This document shows, piece after piece, positions 26,758 through 35,184 of a stretch of 64,000 nucleotides of DNA. The translations under genes and the position numbers were made by a program. Source of the DNA: Myxococcus eversor (GTDB lineage Bacteria > Myxococcota > Myxococcia > Myxococcales > Myxococcaceae); assembly GCF_010894455.1 (NCBI RefSeq), contig NZ_JAAIXY010000001.1, forward strand, positions 1 through 64,000. The letters run 5' to 3'. Position 1 is the stretch's first letter. The number at the start of each line of letters is the position of its first letter. A model generated the notes under the pieces. The model had not been told where the DNA came from. It made no database searches and saw only the letters and a list, made by a program, of their open reading frames with translations.

Positions 26758-26787
26758 GGCGCCGCGGGTGGACTCCCGCGACGCCCC
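26758..26787. terminator. Bidirectional terminator hairpin
   Basis: GGGCG-C-CGCGGG pairs with CCCGCG-A-CGCCC around TGGACT: eleven pairs with one C-A mismatch. It lies between the convergent thioredoxin-like and DUF4476 genes. Confidence 0.6.
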
Positions 26788-26813
26788 GGTTCAGCGTTCC
26801 TGCTCGTTCGTGC

Positions 26814-27521
26814 TCAGCGGCTGGACAGGATGTCCTGGGCGCGCTTCTTGTCGGCGGAGAACGTGAAGGCGTTGTAGAGCTGGTAGTTGTTCTCCGTGTC
26901 CAGGATTCGCGACTTCACGGCGCGCAGCACGTTGATCTTGTCGTCGTTGAAGGAGAACCGCTCCATCAGCCGCATCACCTGGGAGACGAGCAGGTAGTTG
27001 CCCTGCAGGCCCGTGTTGAGGACGCGGAGCTTGTCGTCGGTGAAGTTCTCGCGGGCGATGGCGTCATGCCAGCGCTGGAAGGAGCCATCCGCCATCGGGC
27101 GAATCATCGGCTCCGGCGGCGGGGGCGGCGGACGCGGCATCACCGTGGCGAGCAGCGGGGCATCGGCGACCTGGCGTCGCACGGACTCCAGGACCTCCTG
27201 CGCCTTGCGCGCCTTGCTGCGCGTGTCCCGGTCCGCGCGGTCCTCGATCTCCTCCAGCAACCGCTCCAGGCGCTCCAGGCGCTGGGCCAGGTCCTCACGG
27301 CTGACCACCACCAGGGTGCCGGTGCTGTTCGGCGGAACGAAGGGGCCCGAGTTGTGCCGCGGCTGCTGCGACGGCTGCTGCGGCATCGGCTGGCCCGGCG
27401 GGGGCGGGCGGTACTTCTCCATCGTCGCATCGGGCGCCGGCTGCTTTTCGACCTGCGGGGAAGTCTGAGCGAAGGAGGTGGCGGAGGTCAGCAGTGCGAC
27501 GGCGATTGCGAGGGCCTTCAT
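26814..27521 (-). CDS. Secreted DUF4476-domain protein
   Basis: 235 residues. The signal peptide MKALAIAVALLTSATSFAQ is followed by a Pro/Gln-rich region and a charged coiled-coil-like helix (LAQRLERLERLLEEIEDRADRDTRSKARKAQEVLESVRRQV, about 95-135). The C-terminal DUF4476 domain (PF14771) has the typical pattern FTDDKLRVLNTGLQGNYLLVSQVMRLMERFSFNDDKINVL. DUF4476 proteins are common in myxobacteria and Bacteroidetes and have no settled function. The start has AAGGA 8 bases upstream. It lies downstream of the phosphoglycerate mutase gene on the same strand, with a hairpin between. Confidence 0.88.
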   Translation of the reverse strand: MKALAIAVALLTSATSFAQTSPQVEKQPAPDATMEKYRPPPPGQPMPQQPSQQPRHNSGPFVPPNSTGTLVVVSREDLAQRLERLERLLEEIEDRADRDTRSKARKAQEVLESVRRQVADAPLLATVMPRPPPPPPEPMIRPMADGSFQRWHDAIARENFTDDKLRVLNTGLQGNYLLVSQVMRLMERFSFNDDKINVLRAVKSRILDTENNYQLYNAFTFSADKKRAQDILSSR

Positions 27522-27600
27522 CGGGGCGTCCTTGTTTGTGTACTCGACAGTTCTGACGGGCCGAGTCTCATGGCATTCAAAGGCACCGGACGACAAGGGG

Positions 27601-27624
27601 CCCCCTGTCTCATGTCTCAGGGGG
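27601..27624 (-). terminator. Hairpin overlapping the end of the mutase gene
   Basis: CCCCCTG / CAGGGGG arms with a 10-base loop. On the minus strand it spans the stop codon of the phosphoglycerate mutase gene and separates it from the DUF4476 gene. No T-tract. Confidence 0.45.
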
Positions 27625-28225
27625 AGGGGGTTCGTTTGGACAGCACAGACCCTTCGGCCGACAGCTCGTAGACGAGCGGAACGCCGGTCGCCAGCTCCAG
27701 CCCCACCACCTGCTCGCCGGTGAGTCCGTCCAGCTTCATGACGAGGGAGCGGTTCGAGTTGCCGTGGGCGACGACGAGGACGTTCTTCCCCAGGCGGAGG
27801 TCGCCGGAGATGGCGCGCTCGTAGAAGGGGAGCACGCGCCGGGCGGTCATCTCCAGCGACTCGCCGTTGGGGGGCGGCACGTCATACGAGCGACGCCACA
27901 ACTTCACCTGGGCCTCGCCGAAGCTCCGGGTGGCGTCCGCCTTGTTGAGGCCCTGGAGGTCGCCGTAGTGGCGCTCGTTGAGGGCGGCGTCGCGGATGAT
28001 GGGCGGACGCTGACCCAGGGCCTCCAGGATGATGGCGAGCGTCTCCTGGGCGCGGGTGAGCGCGGAGGTGTAGGCGACGTCGAAGGTGATGCCCTGGAGC
28101 GCGCGCGCGGCGAGGCGGGCCTCCTCGCGGCCCTTCTCGGTGAGGGGCACGTCCACGAAGCCGGTGAAGCGGTTCTCGTGGTTCCAGAGCGACTGACCGT
28201 GACGGACGAGGGCGAGCAGGGGCAT
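27617..28225 (-). CDS. gpmA: 2,3-bisphosphoglycerate-dependent phosphoglycerate mutase
   Basis: 202 residues. [27 protein letters not shown] carries the phosphohistidine H9. [16 protein letters not shown] and [18 protein letters not shown] complete the dPGM active site. It interconverts 3- and 2-phosphoglycerate in glycolysis and gluconeogenesis. It belongs to the shorter dPGM form, lacking about 30-45 residues of the E. coli GpmA loop and tail. AGGAGGG precedes the ATG closely. Confidence 0.93.
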   Translation of the reverse strand: MPLLALVRHGQSLWNHENRFTGFVDVPLTEKGREEARLAARALQGITFDVAYTSALTRAQETLAIILEALGQRPPIIRDAALNERHYGDLQGLNKADATRSFGEAQVKLWRRSYDVPPPNGESLEMTARRVLPFYERAISGDLRLGKNVLVVAHGNSNRSLVMKLDGLTGEQVVGLELATGVPLVYELSAEGSVLSKRTPSP

Positions 28226-28252
28226 GTCCCTCCTGCTAGCGCAAGCCGGGCC

Positions 28253-29089
28253 TCACGGCCAAGGGGCGGCGCGCAGGAGGGCGACGGGGGTGACACCCGT
28301 CAGGCTCCGGAAGTCGGAGATGAGGTGGGCCTGGTCGTAGTAGCCGGTGGCGGCGGCGATGGCGCCCCAGTCCGGCGTGGCCGAGCGGGTGGAGGCCCGC
28401 ATGGCGCGCTGGAAGCGGACGACCCGCGCGTAGACCTTGGGGCCCAGGCCCACCACGTCATCGAAGGCGCGACGGAGCTGCCGCTCGCTGACGCCAAGGC
28501 CCCGAGCCAGCGCGCTGACGCGGGGCAGCTCCGGCGACTGGGAGATGGCGCGGACCGCGCGGCGGACGACGTGCGAGGAGGCGGGCTCGAACACGTCACC
28601 GCGACGCAGGCGCTCGGTGAGCGCCGACTCCAGCACCTTCACCTTCTCGGCCGGGGACAGGCTGTCGTGCATGCGCTCCCGGAGCCGGGCGCCCTCCGCG
28701 CCCCAGAGGGTGTCGAGGTTGACGACGCGGTCGGTGAGCTGCGCCATGGGCACGCCGAAGAAGGGGTAGGCGCCTCCGGCCTTGAAGCGCACGGCGATGG
28801 CCAGGGGCGGTACGTCCGTCCCGCCTTTCTGGAGCACGTGCAGGCGCGTGCCGATGACATACGCATCGCCCCGAGTGTCGGAGAGCCGGACGATGAGCTC
28901 GGCCTCTCCATCGGGGAGGCGGACGTAGGCGGGGCCCCGGTTCTCGTCCCGGGTGACGGCGCGAAAGCCCCGCACGAAGCCCGCGAGCGCGCCATGGGAT
29001 GCGACCTGGAGCGGCCTGGAAGTCACGAAGGAAGCATGCGGCACGCGCAGCGCGGGTTCAATCGAGGGAGCGCGGGCGGGGGGCGCCAT
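28253..29089 (-). CDS. AraC-family transcriptional regulator
   Basis: 278 residues. The N-terminal sensing domain (about 1-150) resembles the DUF6597 type, with FVRGFRAVTRDENRGPAYVRLPDGEAELIVRLSD. The C-terminal double HTH is clear: LPRVSALARGLGVSERQLRRAFDDVVGLGPKVYARVVRFQRAM, then GYYDQAHLISDFRSLTGVTP. The ATG at 29089 has GGAG 9-12 bases upstream. It is divergent from the MBL-fold gene with 81 bases between, so it may regulate that gene (inference). Confidence 0.93.
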   Translation of the reverse strand: MAPPARAPSIEPALRVPHASFVTSRPLQVASHGALAGFVRGFRAVTRDENRGPAYVRLPDGEAELIVRLSDTRGDAYVIGTRLHVLQKGGTDVPPLAIAVRFKAGGAYPFFGVPMAQLTDRVVNLDTLWGAEGARLRERMHDSLSPAEKVKVLESALTERLRRGDVFEPASSHVVRRAVRAISQSPELPRVSALARGLGVSERQLRRAFDDVVGLGPKVYARVVRFQRAMRASTRSATPDWGAIAAATGYYDQAHLISDFRSLTGVTPVALLRAAPWP

Positions 29090-29170
29090 GGCCGATTTCT
29101 CCAATCGGCTCGGGGGCCCCGTTTCTACCTTGGGACGGCACGACACCCCTGCTTCCCCCGAGGAACCTTC

Positions 29171-30073
29171 ATGCGAGTCCATCACCTCAATTGCGGCACC
29201 CTGTGCCCCGCCGGCGGCGCGCGCTTCGTCCTGGGCGAGGGCGGCTTCTTCTCGCGGGCCCGGATGGTCTGCCACTGCCTGCTCATCGAGACGGATGACG
29301 GCCTGGTCCTCGTCGACACGGGGCTGGGGCTCAAGGACATCGAGGACACGACGCGGCTGGGCTCGCGCTTCCTCCGTCGCAACGCGCCCCGGTTGGACCC
29401 GCGCGAGACGGCGGTCGCCCAGGTGGAGCGGCTGGGCTTCCGGCGTGAGGACGTGCGTCACATCATCCCCACGCACTTCGACCTGGACCACATCGGCGGG
29501 CTCGCGGATTTTCCCGGCGCGCAGGTGCATGTCTTCCGCGACGAGCACGCGGCGGCGATGGTGCCGACGCCGAAGAACGCGAAGTTCGGCTACCGGCCCG
29601 CCCAGTGGGCACACCAGCCTTCGTGGAGACAGTACGCGGTGGAGGGGGAGCGGTGGTTCGGCTTCGACGCGGTGCGCGTGATTCCGGGGCTGTCCACGGA
29701 GGTGTTGCTGGTTCCGCTCATGGGTCACACGCCGGGGCATTGTGGCGTCGCCGTGAAGACGGAGGGGCGGTGGCTGCTGCACGCGGGGGACGCCTACTTC
29801 GACCACAAGGAGCTGGACCTCCAGGCGCCTCGCAGTCCGCCGGGGCTGGCCCTCTTCCAGCGACTGCGCTCGACGGACAACGCGGCGCGCCTCGCCAACC
29901 AGGCGCGACTGCGGACGCTCGTGCGCGAGCACTCGGCCGACGTGAGTGTCTTCTCCGCGCACTGCGCCGTGGAGCTGGAGCGCTACGCGGTGGCGCGGCC
30001 CGAGGCGGCGGAGCGAAGTGTCGTCGCGGCCCCGGGCGCGAAGTCCGGAGGCTCGGGGAGTCGCGCCGCCTGA
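29171..30073 (+). CDS. MBL-fold metallo-hydrolase
   Basis: 300 residues. The metal site is THFDLDHIGG (HxDxDH, with D replacing the usual second His), followed by MGHTPGHCGV, LHAGDAYF and a late FSAHC. This is close to the N-acyl-homoserine-lactonase/quorum-quenching AttM branch, which also shows HxHxDH variants, but the substrate is not determinable. The N-terminus MRVHHLNCGTLCPAGGARFVLG is typical of this subfamily. The gene is divergent from the AraC-type regulator and convergent, with only 11 bases, to the next gene. Confidence 0.9.
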   Translation: MRVHHLNCGTLCPAGGARFVLGEGGFFSRARMVCHCLLIETDDGLVLVDTGLGLKDIEDTTRLGSRFLRRNAPRLDPRETAVAQVERLGFRREDVRHIIPTHFDLDHIGGLADFPGAQVHVFRDEHAAAMVPTPKNAKFGYRPAQWAHQPSWRQYAVEGERWFGFDAVRVIPGLSTEVLLVPLMGHTPGHCGVAVKTEGRWLLHAGDAYFDHKELDLQAPRSPPGLALFQRLRSTDNAARLANQARLRTLVREHSADVSVFSAHCAVELERYAVARPEAAERSVVAAPGAKSGGSGSRAA

Positions 30074-30084
30074 AGGCCCGTGTG

Positions 30085-30798
30085 TCAGGGGTGTCGGCGC
30101 CGACGGGCCCGGTACAAGTCCTCGTAGAGGCCGAGGAGGAGGTGGCCGCCCAGCAGGAGGCCCTGCTCGATGTCTCGCGCGGCCGAGGGGGACGCGTCGT
30201 ACGGCGCGTCGAGCTGGCGGTAGAAGCCGTCCGCGTGCTCCTCGTCGAGCGTGGCGTGCGTGGGGTAGTGCACCACCTGGTCCGCGGCCAGCCAGCCCCG
30301 CGCGACGATGCCGCGTCCCAGCTCCAGCGAGATTCCGCTGAACAGGTCCTCGATGATGCCGAACACGGCGAGGCCGGTGTGCGGCGGCTCGAAGGCGGCG
30401 ATGCCCGTCAGCGCGACGTTGAACTTGCGCACCTCCGGTCCGAAGGCTCCGTCATGGAGCTGCTCGCCGGAGGCACCGAGCCGCTCCAGCAGCAACTGGA
30501 ACGTGTGCTCGTGGCCGTGGGAGCGCGCGCCGCGCCCGTGCTCATCGAAGACGTTCTCCACCAGCGGCAGGCGAAGCTCGGGGCGGGGAAGGCGGCTGGC
30601 GAGCAGGGCCATGGGCCGTGAGAAGTGCGCCACCGCCGCGAAGAACTGCCGCTGCGTCTCCAGGAAGTCGCCCCGCTCGAACGAGCCGTCCTTCAGCGCG
30701 CGCAGGTAGGGAGACGTCTCCAGGACGTTCCACTCGGCCTTCAGTCCGGCGATGTGCTGACGCAGGTTCAGATTTCGGAGGAGGGAAGGTGCACCCAT
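30085..30798 (-). CDS. Iron-containing redox enzyme family (heme-oxygenase-like fold)
   Basis: 237 residues, all-helical TENA/CADD/PqqC-like. Likely metal ligands appear in ENVFDEHG, RSHGHEHTFQLLLERLG and HYPTHATLDEEHADGFY, a spacing seen in heme-oxygenase-like diiron oxidases (HDO). Such enzymes use O2 to cleave C-C or N-C bonds or oxidise amines. The ATG at 30798 has AAGGGA upstream and lies inside the end of the GNAT gene (31-base overlap), so it is the third gene of a coupled operon. The specific substrate is unknown. Confidence 0.88.
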   Translation of the reverse strand: MGAPSLLRNLNLRQHIAGLKAEWNVLETSPYLRALKDGSFERGDFLETQRQFFAAVAHFSRPMALLASRLPRPELRLPLVENVFDEHGRGARSHGHEHTFQLLLERLGASGEQLHDGAFGPEVRKFNVALTGIAAFEPPHTGLAVFGIIEDLFSGISLELGRGIVARGWLAADQVVHYPTHATLDEEHADGFYRQLDAPYDASPSAARDIEQGLLLGGHLLLGLYEDLYRARRRRHP

Positions 30799-31688
30799 GC
30801 AGGCGTTCCCTTGAGGCGGGTCAGGTCGAGAGAATAGACGGTGCACACCGTGTCGGGGGAAATGCCCGTGCCCCGCAGCCAGTCGAGCTGCGCGTTCAAT
30901 CGCTCGTCGAGGGTGAAGCAGGTCAGTGTGTCAGGGCTCCGCGCGGCGAGCTCCTGCCCGCAGTCCCGCAGGTAGCGTCCCCAGCCCCGCGTCCATGCGG
31001 TGGGAGGCGCCGCCAGGTGGATGAGCGGCCAGGGGCGTTGATTCGAGCGGAGCTGGAGGTCCTTGCTCCCCGCCGTGGAGCACCAGCCCGCCCCTTCGAG
31101 CTTCCGTGCGGGCGAGGGCCCGAGCAGCAGTCCGTCACTCGGGAGCTGCGTGGGAGCCCCCGCGAGGTCCAGCGCCGCGAGCCGGGCCGGGGGAACGAAG
31201 TAGAGCGCGAGCCGGCTCTCCGGCCGGGCCACGCGCAGCGGATTCCAGCCCCGGACCGTGTGCATGACGTCGCCGCGCGAGCCGCGCATGGCGGCGCCGT
31301 ACAAGAACCGGGTGCCGCGCAGCGCGGGGATGCGGAACAGGTGCGTGAGCCCCTGGAAGATGAGCCTGCGCGCCAGTCCCGTGCCGCGTGCGTGTGAGGC
31401 CACCTTGAGGTCGCAGATGTAGAACCCCTGGGCGGCGGTGTCGCCTCGCAGGACTCGCCGGGTGATTCCCGTCACGGAGCCGAGCAGCTCCTCCCCGCGC
31501 AGGGCCAGCAGGAAGTACGCGTCCCCCAGGGAGGAGAAGAAGGGGTGGTACTCGGGGCCGTGGTCGATGAAGAAGTGGTCGGCGCCGTCGGCGATGGGGT
31601 ACTGGATGCCCTGCTCCAACTGGCGCAGCCGCTCCACGTAAGGCCTGAGCGTGTCCGGCCGACACACCACATAGCGCACGCCGCTCAT
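30768..31688 (-). CDS. GNAT-family N-acyltransferase (putative)
   Basis: 306 residues. The N-terminal half has a GNAT core: YFLLALRGEELLGSVTGITRRVLRG, then FYICDLKVASHARGTGLARRLIFQG, which matches the V-x4-R-G-x-G-x-A acyl-CoA-binding loop (about 125-150). The C-terminal half is unfamiliar. It starts within the stop of the DUF3419 gene (ATGA) and overlaps the diiron-enzyme gene downstream, so the three are one operon. It may acylate the aminated product of the first enzyme (inference). Confidence 0.85.
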   Translation of the reverse strand: MSGVRYVVCRPDTLRPYVERLRQLEQGIQYPIADGADHFFIDHGPEYHPFFSSLGDAYFLLALRGEELLGSVTGITRRVLRGDTAAQGFYICDLKVASHARGTGLARRLIFQGLTHLFRIPALRGTRFLYGAAMRGSRGDVMHTVRGWNPLRVARPESRLALYFVPPARLAALDLAGAPTQLPSDGLLLGPSPARKLEGAGWCSTAGSKDLQLRSNQRPWPLIHLAAPPTAWTRGWGRYLRDCGQELAARSPDTLTCFTLDERLNAQLDWLRGTGISPDTVCTVYSLDLTRLKGTPAWVHLPSSEI

Positions 31689-32659
31689 GGGGAGGTGTTC
31701 CGCCGGAAGCCGACCTCGATGCGCTCGTAGAACAGGCTGCGGTCCCGGGCCTGGAGCTCCTTGCCGAGCGCGTCGTCGAACACGAAGGCCGGGCTGAAGA
31801 AGCGGCGGAGGTCTCGCTGGTTGTTGAGCTGTCGCAGCAACACGGCGCAGCCGGGGCGAGCCTCGCGTGACAGCAGCGTGGCCCACTCGGAGACGAGCGT
31901 GTCGTCCGACCAGTCGAAGATGTTGGACAGCGAGACGACGTCGAAGCGTCCCAGGTCGGGCACGGCGGGGAGCGAGCCCTGCACCAGCGTGACGGGGAGC
32001 GGCGCCTCCGCGCGCAGGTACGCGGGACGGTCCTCCGGACGGTAGGCGCCGAGCAGCACGTGCTGCAGGTAGGGATTGTGGTGGGCGTCCTCGCGCCGCA
32101 GCCCCCGCTCGAAGGTCGCCTGGAAGTAGCCGGGGTAGGAGCCGGGCGTCGCGTGTTGCGTCGCCGCCGGGCCGAACATGGCGTGGAGGAACGGGTCCGC
32201 GAACGCGAGCTGGAACGCCACCGGCCAGTAGGACGAGGCGAACCAGCCATCGCGCAGCGCGGCCCGCTCGGCGGCGGACGTGGTGGGCTCGAAGAAGGCG
32301 GACAGCTCGCGCGGCGGGGCCGCGAACTCTTCCAGGAAGTGGCGCAGGGTGCGGAACAGGCCCTCGAACTCGCCGCGCTGGTTCAGCCCCGTGGCGTCGG
32401 TGGCCCGCACGTTGAAGTCCTCCATGCGCGCGGTGCCGAGGCTCGCGGCCTTCTCCCGCACGTGGGCGAGCTGTCGCGGGTTGAAGTCGAAGCCGACCAG
32501 CTCGAGAGAGGGGTTGTGCCGAGCCAGCGTCAGCAGCGTGCAGCCGCCGGACGCGACGGTGAGCAGCGCACGTGCGCGGGTGCGCACGATGAGTTCCTGC
32601 TCCAACTCCGGGTCTTCACGGACGACGGCGAATTTCAGACGGTGGGGCGTGGTGCTCAA
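31685..32659 (-). CDS. DUF3419 / BtaA-like SAM-dependent aminocarboxypropyl transferase
   Basis: 324 residues. A SAM-type nucleotide site ALLTVASGGCTLLTLARHNPSLELVGFDFNPRQLAHV is followed by FRTLRHFLEEFAAPP, the central GLRREDAHHNPYLQHVLLGAY and VSLSNIFDWSDD. That order fits DUF3419 (PF11899), which includes BtaA, the transferase making diacylglyceryl-homoserine from SAM. The predicted start is a TTG at 32659 without a clear ribosome-binding site, and no better ATG is in frame. It is first in a three-gene operon and divergent from a desaturase, which suggests lipid modification. Confidence 0.82.
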   Translation of the reverse strand: MSTTPHRLKFAVVREDPELEQELIVRTRARALLTVASGGCTLLTLARHNPSLELVGFDFNPRQLAHVREKAASLGTARMEDFNVRATDATGLNQRGEFEGLFRTLRHFLEEFAAPPRELSAFFEPTTSAAERAALRDGWFASSYWPVAFQLAFADPFLHAMFGPAATQHATPGSYPGYFQATFERGLRREDAHHNPYLQHVLLGAYRPEDRPAYLRAEAPLPVTLVQGSLPAVPDLGRFDVVSLSNIFDWSDDTLVSEWATLLSREARPGCAVLLRQLNNQRDLRRFFSPAFVFDDALGKELQARDRSLFYERIEVGFRRNTSP

Positions 32660-32735
32660 GTCGTCGTCGGGGGGCGAGGGTTGCTTCGGCGAGAGGGCGG
32701 ATTGTAGGGCATGATGTCACCCACAGGAACAACCC

Positions 32736-33674
32736 ATGCCGACGCTCTCCTCGTCTCTCACTCCCCAGCGGTTGCGTGAGCTGGAGCAGGTCGACGCCCG
32801 CCATCTGCCTCGACTCGGTGTGTTCCTCGCGCTCTACGGCGTGGCGGCGTGGGGGGCCACGGTGCTCGCGGTGGAGGCCCTGGCTTCTGCCCAGGTCTGG
32901 CTTACGCGCGGGCTGCTCTACGTCGTCGCGGCGGCCTCGCTCCACGGCATCAGCCTCTTCACCCACGAGGCGGTGCACGGTGGACTCTCCTCGCGGCCGT
33001 GGTTGAACCGGCTGGGAGGAATGGCGTGCGCGTGGCCCGTGCTCCAGGACTTCGCGGCGTACAAGGTGCTGCACCTGCGCCATCATCGAGACCTGGGCGG
33101 TGGCCTGGACCCCGACCACTACGCCAACTACACGGGACGACGCTGGCTGGAGCTGGCGATGCACGTGGGTCGGTTGCTGCTCGGATATCCCGCGTACATC
33201 ACGATGATTCCCATCCTGGGCTGGAAGCACGGGACGGAGTCCGAGAAGCGGTGGATTGCTTTCGAGGTGGCCATGGTCGCCGCGGTGGCGGTGCTCGCGG
33301 GCGTCCTCGTGCCGTGGCCGGTGCTGCTGCATGCCTGGGTCATCCCCATGGTCATCATCAACACCCTGGTCAACATCCGGGGGATGAGTCAGCACACGTT
33401 CCTCACGCAGAGCAATCACCCCGTGCTCGGCTCGCGGACCATCCTCTCCAATCCGGTGACGCGGTTCTTCATGTGCAATGAGAACTACCACCTGGAGCAC
33501 CACCTGTACCCGCGAGTGCCCTGGTACAACCTGCCGACGCTGCACCAGTCCCTGCGCTCCGAGCTGCTCGCGCAGGGCGCGCCCTTCATCCCGTCCTATT
33601 TCTTCTTCGTCCGGGGCGTCTTCAGTGGCGCGTTGATGCGAGAGGCCCGGCGGGTTCCGTCCGCGGATGTCTGA
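32736..33674 (+). CDS. Membrane fatty-acid desaturase
   Basis: 312 residues with at least four hydrophobic helices and three His boxes: H77EAVH81, HLRHH (113-117) and HLEHH (252-256). These bind the diiron centre of FA_desaturase (PF00487) enzymes that desaturate or hydroxylate acyl chains. AGGA lies 8 bases before the ATG. It overlaps the PAP2 gene by 8 bases and is divergent from the DUF3419 operon across only 76 bases. The acyl substrate is unknown; lipid, carotenoid or sphingolipid-type desaturases share these boxes. Confidence 0.93.
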   Translation: MPTLSSSLTPQRLRELEQVDARHLPRLGVFLALYGVAAWGATVLAVEALASAQVWLTRGLLYVVAAASLHGISLFTHEAVHGGLSSRPWLNRLGGMACAWPVLQDFAAYKVLHLRHHRDLGGGLDPDHYANYTGRRWLELAMHVGRLLLGYPAYITMIPILGWKHGTESEKRWIAFEVAMVAAVAVLAGVLVPWPVLLHAWVIPMVIINTLVNIRGMSQHTFLTQSNHPVLGSRTILSNPVTRFFMCNENYHLEHHLYPRVPWYNLPTLHQSLRSELLAQGAPFIPSYFFFVRGVFSGALMREARRVPSADV

Positions 33675-34566
33675 GCGTCCCTCCCTCCACGAAGCGCTGC
33701 TGGCGACCTTCGGGGTGACGCTGTCGTGCGCGCTCCTGTTCGTGGCGGGAGCACGGTCCGTGGGCTTCCTCCAGGTGTCTGGCGCCACGGCCCTGTTCAT
33801 CCTCGGGGTGGCGGTGCTCGCGCGACTGGACGGACGGGCTCATGTCTTCCGGGTGAGGCTGTTGCTGGCCTATGTCGCGACGTTCTTCTTCTACGCGTCG
33901 GTGAAGACGACCATTCCCGCGCTGGGGCTGGAGACGCGGGATGCGTGGCTGTTGAGCCTGGACGCACGGGTGTTCGGCGGCGGCACGCCGTCCGTCTGGT
34001 TCCAGCGGTGGAGCGCGCCCTGGGTGCACGACGTGTTCAGCGCGAGCTACCTCGCGTTCCACGTGTACCTGCACCTCGCGATGGCGTGGGCGCTGGTGGG
34101 GCCTCGGGAGCGGGCGGAGCGCTTCTTCAGCCACGTCTTCTCGGCCTACGTGCCGGGTATCGCGGGCTACTACCTGGTGCCCGCAGTCGGCCCCTTGGCG
34201 GCGTATCCCGAGCTGTTCACGGTGCCCGTCGAAGGAGGTGGGCTGACGCGGCTGAACGCGGCCGTCGTCGCGAGTGGCTCGTCCACCTACGACCTCTTCC
34301 CGAGCCTGCACGTGTTCATCACCCTGGTGTTGCTGGGGCATGACGTGCGCGCGCATCCCTGGCGCTTCCGGGCGCTGCTCCCCGTGGCCGCGGCGCTCAT
34401 CCTCTCCACCCTGGTGCTGCGCTACCACTACGCGGTCGACCTGCTCGCCGGTGTCGTGTGGTTCGTCGCCTTCTGTGTGGTGTTTCCCCGCCTCCAGGCA
34501 CGGTGGGAGTCCTGGCGGCGGGGACTTCCCTCGGACTCCAGTCCCGCGCTCCAGCCTCGTCCCTGA
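33667..34566 (+). CDS. PAP2-superfamily membrane phosphatase/transferase
   Basis: 299 residues with about six membrane helices. FPSLHVFITLVLL and LVLRYHYAVDLLAGV are the second and third PAP2 signature blocks. The layout (TTIPALGLETRDAWLLSLDARVFGG ... PSVWFQRWSAPW) resembles the PAP2_3/Aur1-type inositolphosphotransferase branch rather than soluble phosphatases. It would act on phospholipid head groups at the inner membrane. The overlap with the desaturase gene implies one transcript. Confidence 0.88.
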   Translation: MSERPSLHEALLATFGVTLSCALLFVAGARSVGFLQVSGATALFILGVAVLARLDGRAHVFRVRLLLAYVATFFFYASVKTTIPALGLETRDAWLLSLDARVFGGGTPSVWFQRWSAPWVHDVFSASYLAFHVYLHLAMAWALVGPRERAERFFSHVFSAYVPGIAGYYLVPAVGPLAAYPELFTVPVEGGGLTRLNAAVVASGSSTYDLFPSLHVFITLVLLGHDVRAHPWRFRALLPVAAALILSTLVLRYHYAVDLLAGVVWFVAFCVVFPRLQARWESWRRGLPSDSSPALQPRP

Positions 34567-34720
34567 GTCGCCGCTTGCGTCGCGCTGTCACGCGGCTGGC
34601 GAGGCGTTGACGAATTGTCGCGCGGACGGCGTCGGATGGCCCCGCAACCCCCCGGAATGTCGAATGGGGTGGCTTGGAACGGCACGTGAAAAGGCAGGAG
34701 GGCAACAGGAGGAAGCCCCC

Positions 34721-35110
34721 ATGGCCCGGTGCCGTCAGTCTCGTTCCCGCTCGTCTCCCGCCACCTTCACGTTCCTGGAGCGCAGCGCCCTTGGGGTGCT
34801 TCGCCAAGAAGTCCTCGAGCTCATCCTCGACTTCGGAATCCGGACCCGCGCCGCGGGCGTGACGCACGTCACCGTATTGGAGCGCGACCTGCCCATGCAG
34901 CTTCAGGGCTCGTCGCTGGCGCGGCAGGCACGGGGCTGGATTGTCCTGGTCAGTGACGAGGAGCGGCTCCTCACCTGTTACCGGCGTGGAGACGCGAGCA
35001 GCTTCATCCGACGCAAGCCCAAGCATCGCCTCCATGGCGGGCGGCCGCACCCCAACACGAGGACCCGTCGCGCGCGTGACAGACGGTCCACGGGCGCGAG
35101 GGCTGGTTAG
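34721..35110 (+). CDS. Small hypothetical protein
   Basis: 129 residues, basic and soluble. AGGAGG at 34707-34712 precedes the ATG by 8 bases. Core sequence: FLERSALGVLRQEVLELILDFGIRTRAAGVTHVTVLERDLP, then GWIVLVSDEERLLTCYRR and a basic tail. The last part resembles the 'vvvsdd...iiTvyrr' end of DUF4258/RelE-like folds, but the match is too short to call. It ends just before a true intrinsic terminator. Confidence 0.7.
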   Translation: MARCRQSRSRSSPATFTFLERSALGVLRQEVLELILDFGIRTRAAGVTHVTVLERDLPMQLQGSSLARQARGWIVLVSDEERLLTCYRRGDASSFIRRKPKHRLHGGRPHPNTRTRRARDRRSTGARAG

Positions 35111-35114
35111 GGCA

Positions 35115-35147
35115 CGCTGCCGCACCGTCGCCGGCAGCGCGGTTTTT
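35115..35147 (+). terminator. Intrinsic terminator with T-tract
   Basis: CGCTGCCG (35115-35122) and CGGCAGCG (35132-35139) form an 8-bp stem with a 9-base loop, followed by CGG and five T (35143-35147). It lies right after the small basic-protein gene and is the only hairpin in the window with a clear T-tract. Confidence 0.8.
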
Positions 35148-35184
35148 CGCGCTGCGGGCGGGGAGGGTTTTCGCGAAGGTCAGA

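Noticed and set aside
27764-29170. N-terminal extension of the MBL-fold frame across gpmA and the AraC gene
   Set aside because: The sequence before 29171 is antisense to two clear genes and has no domain. The ATG at 29171 opens the MBL domain directly.
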